DNA of 64,000 bases from Impatiens glandulifera (taxonomy: Eukaryota > Streptophyta > Magnoliopsida > Ericales > Balsaminaceae): contig NC_061868.1 in the NCBI RefSeq assembly GCF_907164915.1, positions 30,377,939-30,441,938 of the forward strand, read 5' to 3'. Of the stretch, positions 20,793 through 32,858 are shown in pieces. How positions within the stretch are numbered: the stretch's first letter is position 1; each line of letters starts with the position of its first letter. The position numbers and the translations under genes were made by a program. The notes below the pieces were generated by a model. That model saw nothing but the letters and a program-made list of their open reading frames with translations. It was not told the DNA's origin and did no database searches.

Positions 20793-23700
20793 TCATACAG
20801 CATCAGCATTGTGCCATCCCTTTGTACATGGGGGAATGGTCATGAATTCATCAAATTCCTTCACATGAATATCACAACATTTCCACTGGAAATAGAAAAG
20901 AAAAAAGAATCAATTATCAGATCATCATCAAGGAGATTTCTAAAAACCGAGTTTTGGAAACACTTTTTAAAAATGTTTTTGTATGTGAATCCATATGTGG
21001 TTGAATGTAACTAGCATATTAATTTATCCTTCAGGATATAAGTAAAATTACAAGATCAATGTCTAAAGTCTAAATGTATTTACCCCTCTCATACGGTCAT
21101 GGAACACGGCAGGCCCGGGATGATGACTGCATGCAGTTTCATGATTATCTTTTTCCTTGAAAGTTTCCCCACATCCCTTGTTTTTACATGTTTGGGGTTC
21201 ATTTAAATCAACAATCTTCTTCGTTGGAGCAGATATTGGTTCCCCGACATTGGAGCGACTTTCACTCGAATCTTTTGGTTTCACTTCTTTGGCTTGTGAA
21301 CCTGAAAAAATTAATATCAAACTTAAACCTTGCTTGATCTTAGGCTATTTGAATGAAATCTTGTTTGATGTAGGGTATAATATATAATGACTTTTTTTTA
21401 TTTTTTTAAAAGTTTGGTTGATGAGTTGGATGATGTGATGAATTCAAAAAAAAAATATGTGATTGATGAATTGATTTGAAATAAATCTCAAATAACCCAG
21501 ATCAAACAAGGCCTTAGCCAACATTTAAGAAATGTGTCTGATTATAGGTTACATTTTATTTGCATTATTTCTATTGAATGACAAAAGTCCAAGTTTTCTA
21601 TACTTCCAAGGAAAAATGAAATTACTTGCTAAATATGAAATAACCACAAATTGGAAGACTAGCATGAAATGTAAACTCTTTCAATAAGAAATTTGAAAGA
21701 ATAATTATTGTTAACAAAGTGGTGAAAAAATACCATGATCCGAACAAAAGAATCCCTGGCGACACCTGGAGCACACTTCTTTTGCTGGCGTAGCAGATGA
21801 GTAAGTTGGTGCTGTAGAAACTATTTTTGGTGCCCCGGTTGTCTTGGCTATCACTGGTTTCTCAGTTGTGTGTTTCCCTACCTTGCATCTTGATGTTAGC
21901 AAGGGGTAAGAAAAAGGAAAAAAAAGGAGGGATTGCACAGTCAATAACATTTGTAGAGAACAAAAAGTGAGAACTTAATCTACAATTTTGATATCTGCAT
22001 AGGTTTGTAACAGGAACATTTAAAAAAAAATTATAAGGTTTTTTTGTTCTTTGTAGGTAGCATATCAAGTGAAGTTCCAGAGCATTGAACTATTATTTTA
22101 TGTGAGTTCATACTTATCTGACAAATCCTTCACAAGATTACTCAGAAGTCAGAACAGGAATATAATGTTGAAATATAAACTTGATTTTGATTTTGATGTT
22201 TTGGGTTAGTATTAATTTGGCCTCATTAGTATTACATTGCCCAAATATCATAATATATAGTTGTTTCTAAAAGATTCTAGAGAAATTTCATCTTGAAGAT
22301 TTAGAGAAATTTTATCTAAAACACTTTAAAGATTCCATAGAGTTCTAAATATTGTAAATAAATATGGAACTCTACATAGAGTCCAAAAACTAAGATTACG
22401 AGTATAAATAGGGATGTAACCCCACTATTGTAAGTATAGAGAAATAAAATAAGAAAGTGTTTTCTTCTAAATCATAATCCCTCTTTAAACTTCTCACTCT
22501 AAATCTAATTTCTAACAAAGTGGTATCGGAGCTATAAGCTCCTAATAAAAGATGACAAATTGAGGATTCATTTTCAAATTTCGGTGCTCACTAAGACCAA
22601 CTACGACAATTGGAGTATAAAGATGAAGGCGTTACTAGGAGCTCAAGATGCATGGGACGGTGTCTAGAAAGGCTTCGAGGAACAAGATGAAACGACACTA
22701 AGTCAATCTTAAATTCAAATATTGAAGGTATCAAGAAAGAGAGACAAGAAAGCTCTCTTCATCATCCATCAATCGGTAGATGAAGATGCATTTGAGAAGA
22801 TTTCAAATGCAACTACTGCTAAGGAAGTGTAAGATAAGCTTCAAACTTGCAACAAAAGAGTCGAGCAAGTTAAAAAGATTCGTCTTCAAACTCTTAGGTG
22901 CGTTTGAATTGTTGTTTATGGAGGAATCCGAAACAATTTCGAATTATTTCTCTAGAGTATTGGGTGTGGACAGTGTGGTTAATCAATTAAAAAGAAATTG
23001 TGAAGATATTGGTGAAGTCAAAGTCATGGAAAAAAATCTCCGTACTTTAAATTCAAGCTTCGATTTTATTGTTACTGCATCAAAGAGAATAAAGATTTAA
23101 GTATTATGACTATTGAGCAACTAATGACTCTCTACAAACCTATGAGGAAAAATAGAAGAGGAAGCAAAAACAAAAACAAAAAAAAAGCCATGAAGCAATT
23201 ACTAAATTAAATATAAAACAAAGATAACGTTCATGGAAGCTAAAGAGGACGAGTTCGTGGCCAAGTTCATGGACAAAGGCAAGGACAAGGACAAGGGCAA
23301 GAACAAGGACAAGGAAGAGAAGGAAGGAGTAGTCCCAACAACAACTTCAACAATGGAGAAAGTGGTCTATATTCACAAGCTACAAGAGGGCGCAGAAGAG
23401 TAAACTCATGGCCAAGGTATATGAAAAATCTAATGTCAAGTGCTACAACTGCAACAAGTTTGGTCATTATTAATCTGAGTGTAGATACCCGACCAAGGTA
23501 GAAGAAGTCATACAAGAAGAGACTTTATTACTCACGCACCAAGACAAAATTGAAGACCAAACAAACATATGGTGCCTTGACACTGGTGCAAGCAACCACA
23601 TGTGTGGAGATCGGAGCATGTTCGTGGAGCTAAATCAATCAATATGTAGAAATGTTTCATTTGGAGATGAGTCAAAGATAGCAGTAAAGGGAAAGTGCAA

Positions 23701-26700
23701 CATTCTCATACACTTGAAAATGAAAGTCATCAATTCATCTCAAATGTCTACTAGGTATCCAACATGAAGAACAATATTCTTAATTTGGGACAAGTATTGG
23801 AAAAAGGTGCATGACCTATACATAAGAGATTATATAATAACTTGATTTTCAAGGTGCCTATATCAAAAAATAGAATGTTTCTTCTGAACATTCATACTGA
23901 TGTAGCAAAGTGTCTCAAAACTTGCTATAACGAACCATCATGGCTATGGAATCTACGATTCGGGCATCTCAACTTTGGCAGTCTTGAACTTCTAGCGAAT
24001 AAGAAGATGGTGAGAGGCCTAGCTTCCATCCACAATCTGGATCAGCTACGTGAAGGATACCTACATGGAAAGTAATTCTGGAAATGTTTTCCAAAGGAAT
24101 CAACATCAAGAGCTACAAAGCCATTTGAACTCATACACACAGATGCGTGTGGACCAATCAATCTAAGTTCTTTCGGTAAGAATAAATACTCTTCTTTATA
24201 TATATGATTTTTCAAAAAAATGTGGATGTACTTCTTGAAGGAGAAGTTAGAGGTTTTCAAGAATTTCAAAAAGTTCAAAGCTCGTATAGAGAAATAAAGT
24301 GGTTTTCCATTAAGGCCATGAGATCTTATTGTGGAGGAGAGTTCACATCAAAGGAGTTCAATAAGTACTCTGATGACCATGGAATTCGTCATCCCTTGAT
24401 AGTTCCAAGATCCTCTCAACAAAATGGAGTAGCTGAGATGAAAATTTGAACTGTATTGAACATGGCTCGATGCATTCTCAAGAGAAAACAAATGCCTAAG
24501 GAGTTTTGGGCTGAAGTTGTGCCTTGCGCGGTGTATTTAATGAACCGCTCCCCAACAAGAAGTTTCAAGAGAACACCACAAGAAGCATGGAGTGGAAGAA
24601 AGCCCGAGATCTCTCATCTTAGAGTCTTTGGAAGCATTGCATATGCTCATGTGCCAGATGAACAAAGAACAAAGTTTGATGATGAAAGCAAGAAGCTCGT
24701 GTTTGTAGGTTACGATTAAAGTTCCAAAGGCTATAAACTATATAATCCAAACAATGGGAAAATTATCATAAGTCGCGATGTGGAGTTCGATGAAAAGATA
24801 CTTGGGATTGGAACATTCAAAAAGATGAGTACAACTCTCCTACTTACTTTGAAGGAGGAGGTGAATTAGAGCATTCAAGGATAGATGAGCTTCATGAGTG
24901 TACTCCACCTACTTACCAATGCCAAGTTTGTTCGAAGCAAGCTCAAGTGAGAGAACACCACGATACAGAAGCATTGAAGAACTTTACGAGGTAACCGAAA
25001 ATCAAAATGACATTACTTTATTTTGACTTTTTAGTGATTGTGAACCTCTAAGTTATCAATTAAGATGCGGTGGAAAGCGAAAAGTGAAAATCTGCCATGG
25101 ATGAAAAAATCAAGTCAATCATGAAGAATGACACTTGGGAACTTACTACACTTTCACAAGGACACAAGACAATTGGAGTTAAATGGCTATATAAAACAAA
25201 GAAGAATGTTAAAGGAGAGGTGGTGAGATATAAATCAAGACTTGTAGCAAAAGGCTATAGTCAAAGAAAAGGCATTGACTATGATGAGGTATTTGCTCAT
25301 GTTGCTCGTCTTAAAACTATTAGCCTAGTTAATTCTTTGGCAGCCTAAAGTAATGGAAGTTCTACCAAATAGATGTTAATTCAGCATTTTTGAATGGCTT
25401 CCTCGATGGAAAAGCCTATATTGACTTATTGAGTAACCATTGGGCTATAAATATAGAGTGAAAGGTCATGAAGAGAAAGTATTAAAGTTAAAGAAGGCAT
25501 TGTACAATTTAAAGCAAGCACTGAGAGCTTGGAATGTTCGAGTTGACCAATACTTTCAAAACAAGAATTTCATCAAGTGTCCATATGAGCATGCACTCTA
25601 TATCAATACTCAAGGTGATGATATTTTGATTGTGTGCTTATATGTGGACGACTTGATTTTTACTGTGAATAATCCAAGGATGTTCGACGAATTCAAAAAG
25701 GATATGACCAAAGAATTTAAGATGACGGATATTGGTCAAATGACATACTATCTTAGCATAGAAGTTAAGTTAGGCAAGAAGATGAAGGAATATTCATCAC
25801 TCAAGAAAGCTATGCTAAAGAAGTTATCAAGAATACGAAGAAGGAGGATGTTAATCTAGTTGGCACACCGATGGAATGTGGCATCAAGTTGAGCAAAGAT
25901 GACAAAGGAGAAAAGGTGGATCCAACTTTCTATGGAAGTATCGTTGAAAGTTTACGATATATGACTTCTACAAGACCAGATATATGTGTTGGAGTCGTTA
26001 GTCGTTATATGGAAGCTCCAACGGTCACACACTTCAAAGTTGTGAAGCGAATCTTTTGATACATCAAAGTGATAGCAATTAGAGTGGATATTTGGATGAT
26101 AGAAAGAGTACTACAAATCAAATAGTCAAACTGAAATAGGTGATGTCTCAAGATCAAATAGTCGGAATCTTTAAGAAACCACTAAGCAAGAAACGTTCGC
26201 TAAGATAAGAAGCATGCTAGGAGTTACAAATCAAGTTTAAGGGGGGAGTGTTGAAATATAAACTTGATTTGAGAAATCTTATTTAGAATATTTTAGAGAA
26301 ATCTTATCTAAAAGACTTTAGAAAATTCCATAGAGTTCTATAAAGTTCTAAATGTTGTAAACAGATATGGAACTCTAAAGAGAGTTCTAAAAACTAAGAT
26401 TGTAGGTGTAGAGAAATAAAATAAGAAAAAGTTTTTTTTTAAATCCTAATCCCTCTTTCAATTTCTCTCCCTAAATCTAATTTCTAACATATATAACATT
26501 AATCAACTTAAGCAATACACATATCAGTTCAATCTGAATATAACATCCAGCAACAACTATCGTATCTTGAGAACCGGGTTCCTAAGAATAATAAACATTC
26601 CAATGGTTTTTCGTAAAGCCAGGTACAACTACATACCCAGGAATTTCTAGAAATAAGCTGAAATCATGACTTCTTTTCTTGCAACAACTCCATTCCTTTG

Positions 26701-27776
26701 TTCCATCATGAAAAAGAGGCTGCGACCATAAATACCAAGTTTATTTTTTAGCATAATAATAAGGGTAAAAAAATATGTAAAAAGAAACATACAGCTGACT
26801 TACCCCCTGCCAATCAAGCCATCCACAGATTTTCAAGAAACCAAGGAGAAGGAAAGGTTTAATCAGTAGCCAAAAAAAATCAGAATAGGCTATAATTTAA
26901 CAAGCATAGTAGCCATAGTATCATACAAAAACATCCCAGAATATGAAACTGGATAGTTTGGTGCTGGTTTTTTTTATAATCACCAAATCAGAGTAGAAGC
27001 CTGAACACATGAGAGCTTTTCTAAGAACATAATAAGAATCATAGCACAGTTCAGAAGCTCAAAATGAACAAACCCAATAGGACATCATAAGTTTGATAGA
27101 AGCAAAAAACTATTCTAGATACACATGGTTAACCAACTTCAAGCTCCCAACATTTCTCATAGAAAGAAAAAATCTGCATTGGATTGATATGCATACGACT
27201 TAAGTGCAGTCTGGAACTTCACCTCAACAAGTTTCTTTAAGCAAGGATGTTATAGTTTAACAAATCATTATATGTTGGTCTTCTACTTGATTTTTACATG
27301 TTTAACACAGGTTAAGAAGAAGAAGAAGAAGAAACAAAGATTTAAAGTGGTTGGGACTATGAAACAAGTCCTACATCCACTCTATTTCGAATCAATTCAC
27401 TAAGACTAACTACTGATCAGCTAACCACATACTGTCAAAATTTATGGATCAGTTCATTCTCCACATTATACATTCCTAAAATTGGAAAAAAACAAATAAA
27501 AAATTACTAAACCTTGAGAGCTGATAAAGAAAACAATTATAGCCGCATCCATTACTTTCCTAGATTCGCAGAAGATAAATAAGTAAGAAAAGATACTAGT
27601 GTACTAAACCTCTTCAGCTATGCCAGAATCGATAAAGTAAAGAAGAATAGATGGAAGAATACAGAGAAAGAAACACTAACCGAATCGTGATACGTACAAG
27701 AACCTTCTGGATTCTCATCTTCCGTGAAGGTGACATTGCAGCCGATCCTTTGGCATCGAAACTTAGTAACCTCCAT
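20793..27776 (-). CDS. RAR1: RAR1: CHORD-domain disease-resistance co-chaperone, five exons, 214 residues
   Basis: Exons (minus strand, in order): 27681-27776, 26637-26719, 21734-21888, 21084-21301 and 20793-20885. All introns are GT-AG, the frame is kept throughout, and the stop is TGA. The protein has CHORD-I (about residues 8-66: [30 protein letters not shown]), the plant-specific CCCH motif (about 99-111: [13 protein letters not shown]) and CHORD-II (about 150-209: [31 protein letters not shown]). All zinc ligands I expect are present. RAR1 binds SGT1 and HSP90 and stabilises NLR immune receptors. Length is close to known RAR1 proteins (about 220-230). Intron 2 is 4.7 kb, mostly an antisense copia; intron 3 holds a MITE. 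Exon joints were read by eye. Confidence 0.96.
21326..21513. mobile_element. Tourist-like MITE in RAR1 intron 3
   Basis: An AT-rich 188-bp element with imperfect terminal inverted repeats: AACCTTGCTTGATCT on the left and AGATCAAACAAGGCC on the right. TTA flanks both sides (21323-21325 and 21514-21516), the target size of PIF/Harbinger elements. It has no coding capacity. A related element lies in a KEA intron at 38335. Confidence 0.75.
22166..22517 (+). repeat. 5' LTR of the intronic copia element
   Basis: 352 bp with TG...CA ends. It retains two segments missing from the 3' copy: about 100 bp after 22187, and about 30 bp near 22410 that includes a TATAAATAGGG promoter-like motif. Confidence 0.85.
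22551..26240 (+). pseudogene. Copia Gag-Pol remnant with many stops and deletions
   Basis: Recognisable pieces in order: Gag from about 22551; a zinc knuckle beginning [12 protein letters not shown] at about 23440 with a stop inside; protease [14 protein letters not shown] at about 23570; the pre-integrase [15 protein letters not shown] at about 23947; integrase pieces with [11 protein letters not shown] (about 24125), SYCGGEFTS and QQNGVAE (about 24325-24435); integrase C-terminus to about 24800; reverse transcriptase with [18 protein letters not shown] and catalytic YVDDL (about 25640); and the start of the RNase H region, mostly lost after 26060. Frameshifts and stops separate nearly every block. 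It is non-functional. Confidence 0.93.
26249..26489 (+). repeat. 3' LTR of the intronic copia element
   Basis: 241 bp, shortened relative to the 5' copy. It is preceded by the purine tract GGGGGGAG and ends TTTCTAACA. Confidence 0.85.
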
Positions 27777-28060
27777 TTCTCCCACCTCTTCGCCTTCTTG
27801 CTAACTTCACCAGACCAATTACAAGGACTGAGCGGATTCTAGGAGTCCCGAGATTCGTAATGAGGAAATTTGTATTTTGCCCCTAAAGTTTCGTTCTATA
27901 TTGATTTCACTCATTAAATCTAAATAGTTTCTAACTAAAGCGTTCTTAATTCGATCTAATATTTTATTAAAAAATAAATTTTAATAAAAAAAAACTAGTA
28001 TAACACCCATGATGATAGGTATGATCCCGCTTAAACTTAAAATGCTTTCAATAGTAATAA
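27777..28060 (-). promoter_or_regulatory. RAR1 5' leader and proximal promoter
   Basis: This is the space between the RAR1 start codon and the inverted-repeat element. It is AT-rich beyond about 27880, with no clear TATA box that I could fix. Only about 300 bp separate the start codon from the element, so upstream control sequences were probably displaced or supplied by it. Confidence 0.45.
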
Positions 28061-28625
28061 CTATAATTATGAAATTTGGGTCAACTAAAATTTTCAAATA
28101 TAACCTTTTGCCTATGGCAAAAGTCTCTTTTGCCCTCAAATTAAAAAAATTAAAAATTTTCAGTTTCTTCCCTCCCTCTCCTCTTTTCATATTTCTAAAC
28201 GGTCCCTCTTTCTCCTTTCCAAACTGCCTCTTCATCTTCCCCCGAAACCCCTCTCCCTCGACGACTCCCCGATCCAAGCCCCCGATCCAAGCCCCGACGA
28301 CTATTTGGCCCTCGACGACTATCCGGCCCCCGACGACAATCCAAGCCCCCGACGACGAAAAAAAGCAGAACGAACAAAGGTTGAGGGTGAGGGTGAGTTT
28401 TCTCCGAGGCAACGAACTCCCAAGCAACGCTGCAACATTGAAATTGAGTTTTTTCCGAGGCAACGAACTCCTAAGGCAACGCCGCAACATTGAAGGTGAG
28501 TTTTTCCCATTTTCTGTCGTTTACCTTCCATGCATGCTGAAATGGAAGAATGGTTTAAGGTTTTAGTGTTTAGTGTTTGAGTTTAGGTTTAGGTTTATTG
28601 GTTGACTGAATCGTTTTGGGTTTAA

Positions 28626-28770
28626 AATGCATCTGTCGAGGGTTGTTGCAGGTTGTCGAAGGTTGTCGCAGGCGAATATGCATATGTCGTCTGCGACAGA
28701 TGCACATTCGTTTGCGAAAGATGCACATTCGTCTGCGACAAATGCATTTTTCGCCTGCGACCTTTTGGTT
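28626..28770. repeat. Short tandem repeats in the left arm (GTCTGCGACAGATGCACATTC type)
   Basis: Units of about 21-25 bp around GATGCACATTCGT and GCGACA recur several times, in both orientations. The mirror-image array is in the right arm at 29905-30060. Repeats like this give the arms strong secondary structure. Confidence 0.8.
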
Positions 28771-28830
28771 ACTTGGTTGTTTGTACAAACAATGTTAGTT
28801 TGCTTTCTGACATTGTGATTTATTTATCAG

Positions 28831-29168
28831 ATAACTCAGCACAAGTGGGCATGGCCCTTTATGCAGTATGTTGATATTGAAGGTCTTGGGTTGGATGACT
28901 ACTATGAGTTAAGGTACTTTTTTCTTTTCTGGTTTACATTTCTATTGATTTTAATGTTGGAAAGTGTGTATAGGTTATTGACAGACCTATGTACTTCAGT
29001 ACTATAAAGAATCAAATGGAGGTCAATGATGGAACTGGTTATAAGAATGTCCGTGACATTTTTGCTGATATGAGGCTAGTGTTCGACAATGCAATACAGT
29101 ATAACGATGAAAAGAGCGATGTTCATTTGATGGCGAAGACTTTGTCAGACATTTTTACAATTGTTTAG
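28831..29168 (+). pseudogene. Captured bromodomain fragment (GTE/IMB1-like)
   Basis: A splice-acceptor-like TTTATCAG precedes 28831. From there the frame reads HKWAWPFMQYVDIEGLGL and DDYYE to 28908. A 65-bp intron-like gap ends in TATAG, and the frame resumes at 28974 with VIDRPMYFSTIK, NVRDIFADMRLVF, NAIQYN and DVHLMAKTL up to a TAG at 29166-29168. This covers most of a bromodomain, including the acetyl-lysine-binding Asn (YN). The sequence resembles the plant GTE1/IMB1 group of BET-like transcription factors. The donor GT of the retained intron appears altered (GAG-TTAAGG), and no ET domain or start is present, so this is a gene fragment, probably captured as genomic DNA. Confidence 0.85.
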
Positions 29169-29904
29169 AACATTCAAATTAAGTGTCTTACAATAAATGA
29201 TATATGGTGATAATTTAAATAATGATGAGAATGATTAAATCTTAGTACCCAACTCCAATTGATTGTTTTCAAATAACACTCATTTTATGTACAAAACATC
29301 AATAATATAAATATTTTGATTAATGATGATTAGATTGGACAGTAAATTATTAATTATCAATATCATGACATGTCTGATTGGTTTAAATGAAACTTAATTT
29401 CTCAACACATATATCAACAATTAAACATCATTTTTAGTAATCTGATATCAATAAAAATGGTTATGACAAAAAAAAACTGCAACAACAAACACCACCACTC
29501 AGTGATGAAAATAAAACCCTTCTAATTCACAAACATATCAATCAATCAAAATCTAGTTCTTTGGATTCAAATTTAGAATTGTTCCTCTTTTACATAGCAT
29601 TTAAATCAAACTCACCCCTCACCACGTCAATCGTTTTTCCCATTATCAGTCTCCTCGTCGTTCAGAAATACTCTGAAGGTTCTCTCTGATCATCCCTTTG
29701 TGCATTCACCTCTCCACACACATTTTTATTATTACCCATTTCATTCGGGCTCACTCCATCCTCAACGCCCATTATGTGTGCCCCAAAAACATTCATACGT
29801 AAAAGCTAGTGAAGTGATGCTCATTCATGGATTATAGACATCAAAATAGCACATGCATAGACAAGTAAACAAAACACAAAATAGAGATTGAGAGATACAT
29901 ATCG

Positions 29905-30060
29905 TAATCGTCGTAGGCGAATATGCATCTATCGCAGGCGAATGTGTATCTGTCGCAGACGAATGTGCATCTGTCGTAGACGAATGTGCATCTGTCGCAG
30001 ACGACAGATGCATATTCGCCTGCGACAGTCTTCGACAACCTGCAACAGCCTTCGACAGAT
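29905..30060. repeat. Short tandem repeats in the right arm
   Basis: An array of GCAGACGAATGTGCATCTGTC-like units, four or more copies, inverted relative to 28626-28770. Copies here are more regular than in the left arm. Confidence 0.85.
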
Positions 30061-30599
30061 GCATTTTAAACCCAAAACGATTTAGTCAGCCAATAAACCT
30101 AAACCTAAACAATAAACACTAAAACCTTAGTCGTTCGTTCTGCTTCTGCTTGGATAGTCGTTCACACTAAAAAACTAAAGCATTCGACAGATGCATGGAA
30201 GGTAAAAGACATAAAACGGGAAAAACTCACCTTCAATGATAGTCGTTCTTCTTGGATCATCGTCGGGGGCTCGGATAGTCGTCGGGGGTCGGGGAAGAGG
30301 TGGGGTTTCGTGGGCTTGGAACGTCGTCGGGGAGAGGTGAGGTTTTAGGGACTTGGATCGTCGTCGAGGAGAGGTGGGGTTTGGATCAGTCGGTCGTCTT
30401 CGGGGAGAGTTCGTCGTTTGGAAATGTGAAAAGAGGAGAGGGAGGAAAAACTGAAGGGGAGAAAGGAAGGGAAATGGGGGAATCCGGGAAACTGTTTTTT
30501 TTTTAATTTAAGGGCAATAAGGTCTTTTTGCATAAGCAAAAGGTTATATTTGAAAAAATCATTTAACATATGCTACATTTGGAAATAACCCTCCTATGA

Positions 30600-31424
30600 G
30601 GGTTATTTCGTTAAATTTCTCCTATAATTCTCTTTATAAATTTAATTAAGTTTTAAATAATTTTTAAAAAAATAAAAAATTTATTAAAGATACATTTATT
30701 TTTGTTTAAATTTAACTTTTATACATTTATATTTTTTAAAATAATTATTTTTATTTAAATAATAAAAAATAAAAACATAACTCCAAGTGGAAAATTTTTT
30801 ATTTTATATTCACAATTTAAAAATCTTTTTACAACTAATTAAAAAGCATGGCATAAGTTTCTAAATAAGTTGGATTTCTTATATTTGAATTAAAGTTTTT
30901 ATTTTATTAATACATCGTCTCGTCTACCAATCAAATTACATTTATTCTCACTCGGAGAATAGTCATTTTTTTTATAAGTTTTATATATCCGGCCGATTCA
31001 AACATATTATGAGTTTTGTATTACGATATCATATTTATATTTCATATTCTCTATTATATTATTTAAATTTTAAGTATATAATTATTGGACATTTTATTGT
31101 GATTCTCTTTCAACATTAATAATCTATATAACATAGAAATAATTTTGAAAATTAAATGTTATAATTATAAATTAGTTTCAAAAATAAATTATATAAATAT
31201 AAATTGTATTAATTAATAATAATAATATCTTTAATTTATGTAGTTAATTATAATAATAATATTATAAAATTTTATTTTATAAATTAATTATATATATGAC
31301 TATTAATTTTTAATTAACATTATTAATTTTTTAAAATAATTATTATATCTAACTATCGAGATTTCCGTACTTATAATTAAAAACAAAATATCAAAATTAT
31401 CGTATAATCATAATTCTTTGTTAC
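30600..31424. other. AT-rich intergenic DNA
   Basis: No gene is visible on either strand. The text is very AT-rich, with runs such as TTAATTATATATATGAC that recur near 33450. It is probably old repeat sequence. Confidence 0.5.
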
Positions 31425-32510
31425 TCAACCATTTCCTCTTTATCGACATTAGGGGTGTTCATCGGTTCGGTTTTCGGGTTCTTCGAGTTTTCGGTTCGGG
31501 TTCTTCAAATTTTTATTTTTTTTAAGCAAATTCGAAAACCGAACCGATTTGAATAAATTCGAATTCGGTTTATTCGAATTCGGTAAATTCGAATTCGGTT
31601 TATTCGAATTCGGTAAATTCGAATTCGGTTCGAATTCGGTCGGATATTCGGTTTAGACTAAATATAGAACATCACCTACCCATAAGATAATTTTTTTAAA
31701 AAGAGTTAACAAAATAAATAAGTTGTTAAAGAGATCTTATCTACTTAAATTATAAAATAAATATAAATCACGCAAACTTAGCTTAACGCTAATATATATT
31801 CGACAATTAAACGACGAAAGTAAAATAGTGTCGCTGACGACAATATATGGCGGTTGAGACGTGTTGATAACTAGAGAAATGGGAAAATGAATTAGGGATT
31901 ATGGATTTAATGTAGGGATCTAGTAGGAGGTGCATGATAATTTAATATAAATATGTAATAAGTTATATAATATATAATAAAAATAAATAATAAAAATGAA
32001 TTCGGTTTTCGGTTTGGTTTTCGAGTTGAAACCTAAACACGAAAACCAAACCGAAAACCGTATTTGAATTCGAATCGGTTTAAAATTCGATTCGAAAACC
32101 GAAAATATATTTCGAATTCGGTTTATTCGAATTCGGTGAATTCAAATTCAGTCGGATATTCGGTTCAGACCAAATATTGAACACCCCTAATCGACATTTA
32201 TCAACTCATTCGGTTAACCAACAATCTTATTCTCACATACTTACCAATTCACTTTCGTCAACCAACTATCTCCTCTTTACCGACTTTTTATCAACTTACT
32301 TCGTTCAACAAACAATCTTATTCTTACTCACTTACCAAATCGGTTTCGTTAATTAACATCTCTTATTATCCAACTATCTCTTATTTACCGACCATATTTC
32401 TTATTGCCCAACCATCTCTTCTTTATCGACATTTATCAACTCATTTCCGTCAAACAACAGTTTTATTATCACACATTTACCAATTCACTTTCGTCAACCA
32501 ATATATTTTT
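31425..32510. repeat. Tandem repeat of about 87 bp, interrupted by a MITE
   Basis: Units begin near CTCTTTATCGACATTTATCAAC and contain CAATCTTATT, CTTACCAATTCACTTTCGTC and AACCAACTATCTC. Copies lie at about 31425-31450 joined to 32191-32270, 32271-32365, a partial one near 32366-32420, and 32420-32508. The hAT-like element at 31451 sits inside the first copy. Confidence 0.8.
31451..32190. mobile_element. Non-autonomous hAT-like element with 8-bp target duplication
   Basis: Terminal inverted repeats are AGGGGTGTTCA on the left and TTGAACACCCCT on the right. TCGACATT lies at 31443-31450 and again at 32191-32198, the 8-bp duplication expected of hAT elements; the uninterrupted form of this host sequence exists in another tandem copy near 32429. 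The ends are rich in CGGTTCGGTTTTCGG motifs and in repeated TTCGAATTCGGT units. The middle is AT-rich without coding capacity. Confidence 0.87.
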
Positions 32511-32526
32511 TTGTTCCTTTTATAAT

Positions 32527-32612
32527 TATTACAAATTTACATCGAGTAAGATTCGAATACTCGGTCTTTATTATGCATAATGAACACTTTATCATTACAC
32601 CACTTAAGATTT
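32527..32612 (-). repeat. tRNA-derived (SINE-like) sequence
   Basis: On the minus strand, AGTGGTGTAATGATAAAG resembles a pol III A box and, about 30 bases later, TATTCGAATC resembles a B box. The body cannot form a normal tRNA cloverleaf, so this is a tRNA-derived retroelement relic, not a tRNA gene. Confidence 0.55.
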
Positions 32613-32858
32613 TTAATATATTTTATAATTTTATGTATAAATATATAATTGATATTAATAATAATTATATATATATATATATATATAATTATGAAAATAT
32701 ATATATATATATATATTAAATTATATAAACGGATTAAAAATATTATTAGTTTAGTTGCTTAAAATGTTGAAGTTATATGGTTAAAAATGTCATACATCAA
32801 TTTTGAAGTTGAATTTAAAATATAAAAAAAAAAATTAAATTGAATTTAAAATATAAAG

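Larger units (their letters stand above)
22166..26489 (+). mobile_element. Decayed Ty1/copia element in RAR1 intron 2, antisense to the gene
   Basis: The LTRs start TGTTGAAATATAAACTTGATTT at 22166 and 26249 and end TTTCTAACA at 22517 and 26489. A PBS-like TGGTATCGGAGC lies at 22521, one mismatch from the usual copia PBS. The purine tract GGGGGGAG precedes the 3' LTR. The LTRs differ by substitutions and by two gaps (352 versus 241 bp), and the pol frame is broken many times, so this is an old insertion. Flanks are AT-rich (TATAA-like) and no clean target duplication is visible. Its 3' LTR ends only about 150 bp from RAR1 exon 2, yet both splice sites look intact. Confidence 0.92.
28060..30600. 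mobile_element. Pack-MULE candidate: long terminal inverted repeats around a captured bromodomain
   Basis: The left arm (about 28085-28790) and right arm (about 29895-30570) are inverted copies. Shared landmarks are CAAATATAACCTTTTGC and its complement, the GACGACTAT / ATAGTCGTC cluster, GCAGAACGAAC and its complement, GTTTAAAATGCATCTGTCGA and its complement, and the GCATCTGTCG arrays. Arms of about 0.7 kb around a non-transposase interior fit a MULE. The interior holds a bromodomain fragment. Exact ends and the expected 9-bp target duplication could not be fixed; the right end carries a palindrome with AATAACCCTC and GAGGGTTATT. Confidence 0.75.

Noticed and set aside
28009..28566. 185-residue plus-strand frame with TTIRPPTTIQAP-like repeats
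   Set aside because: It lies wholly in the left inverted-repeat arm, and the repetition follows the DNA-level GACGACTATCC repeats; no domain is present.
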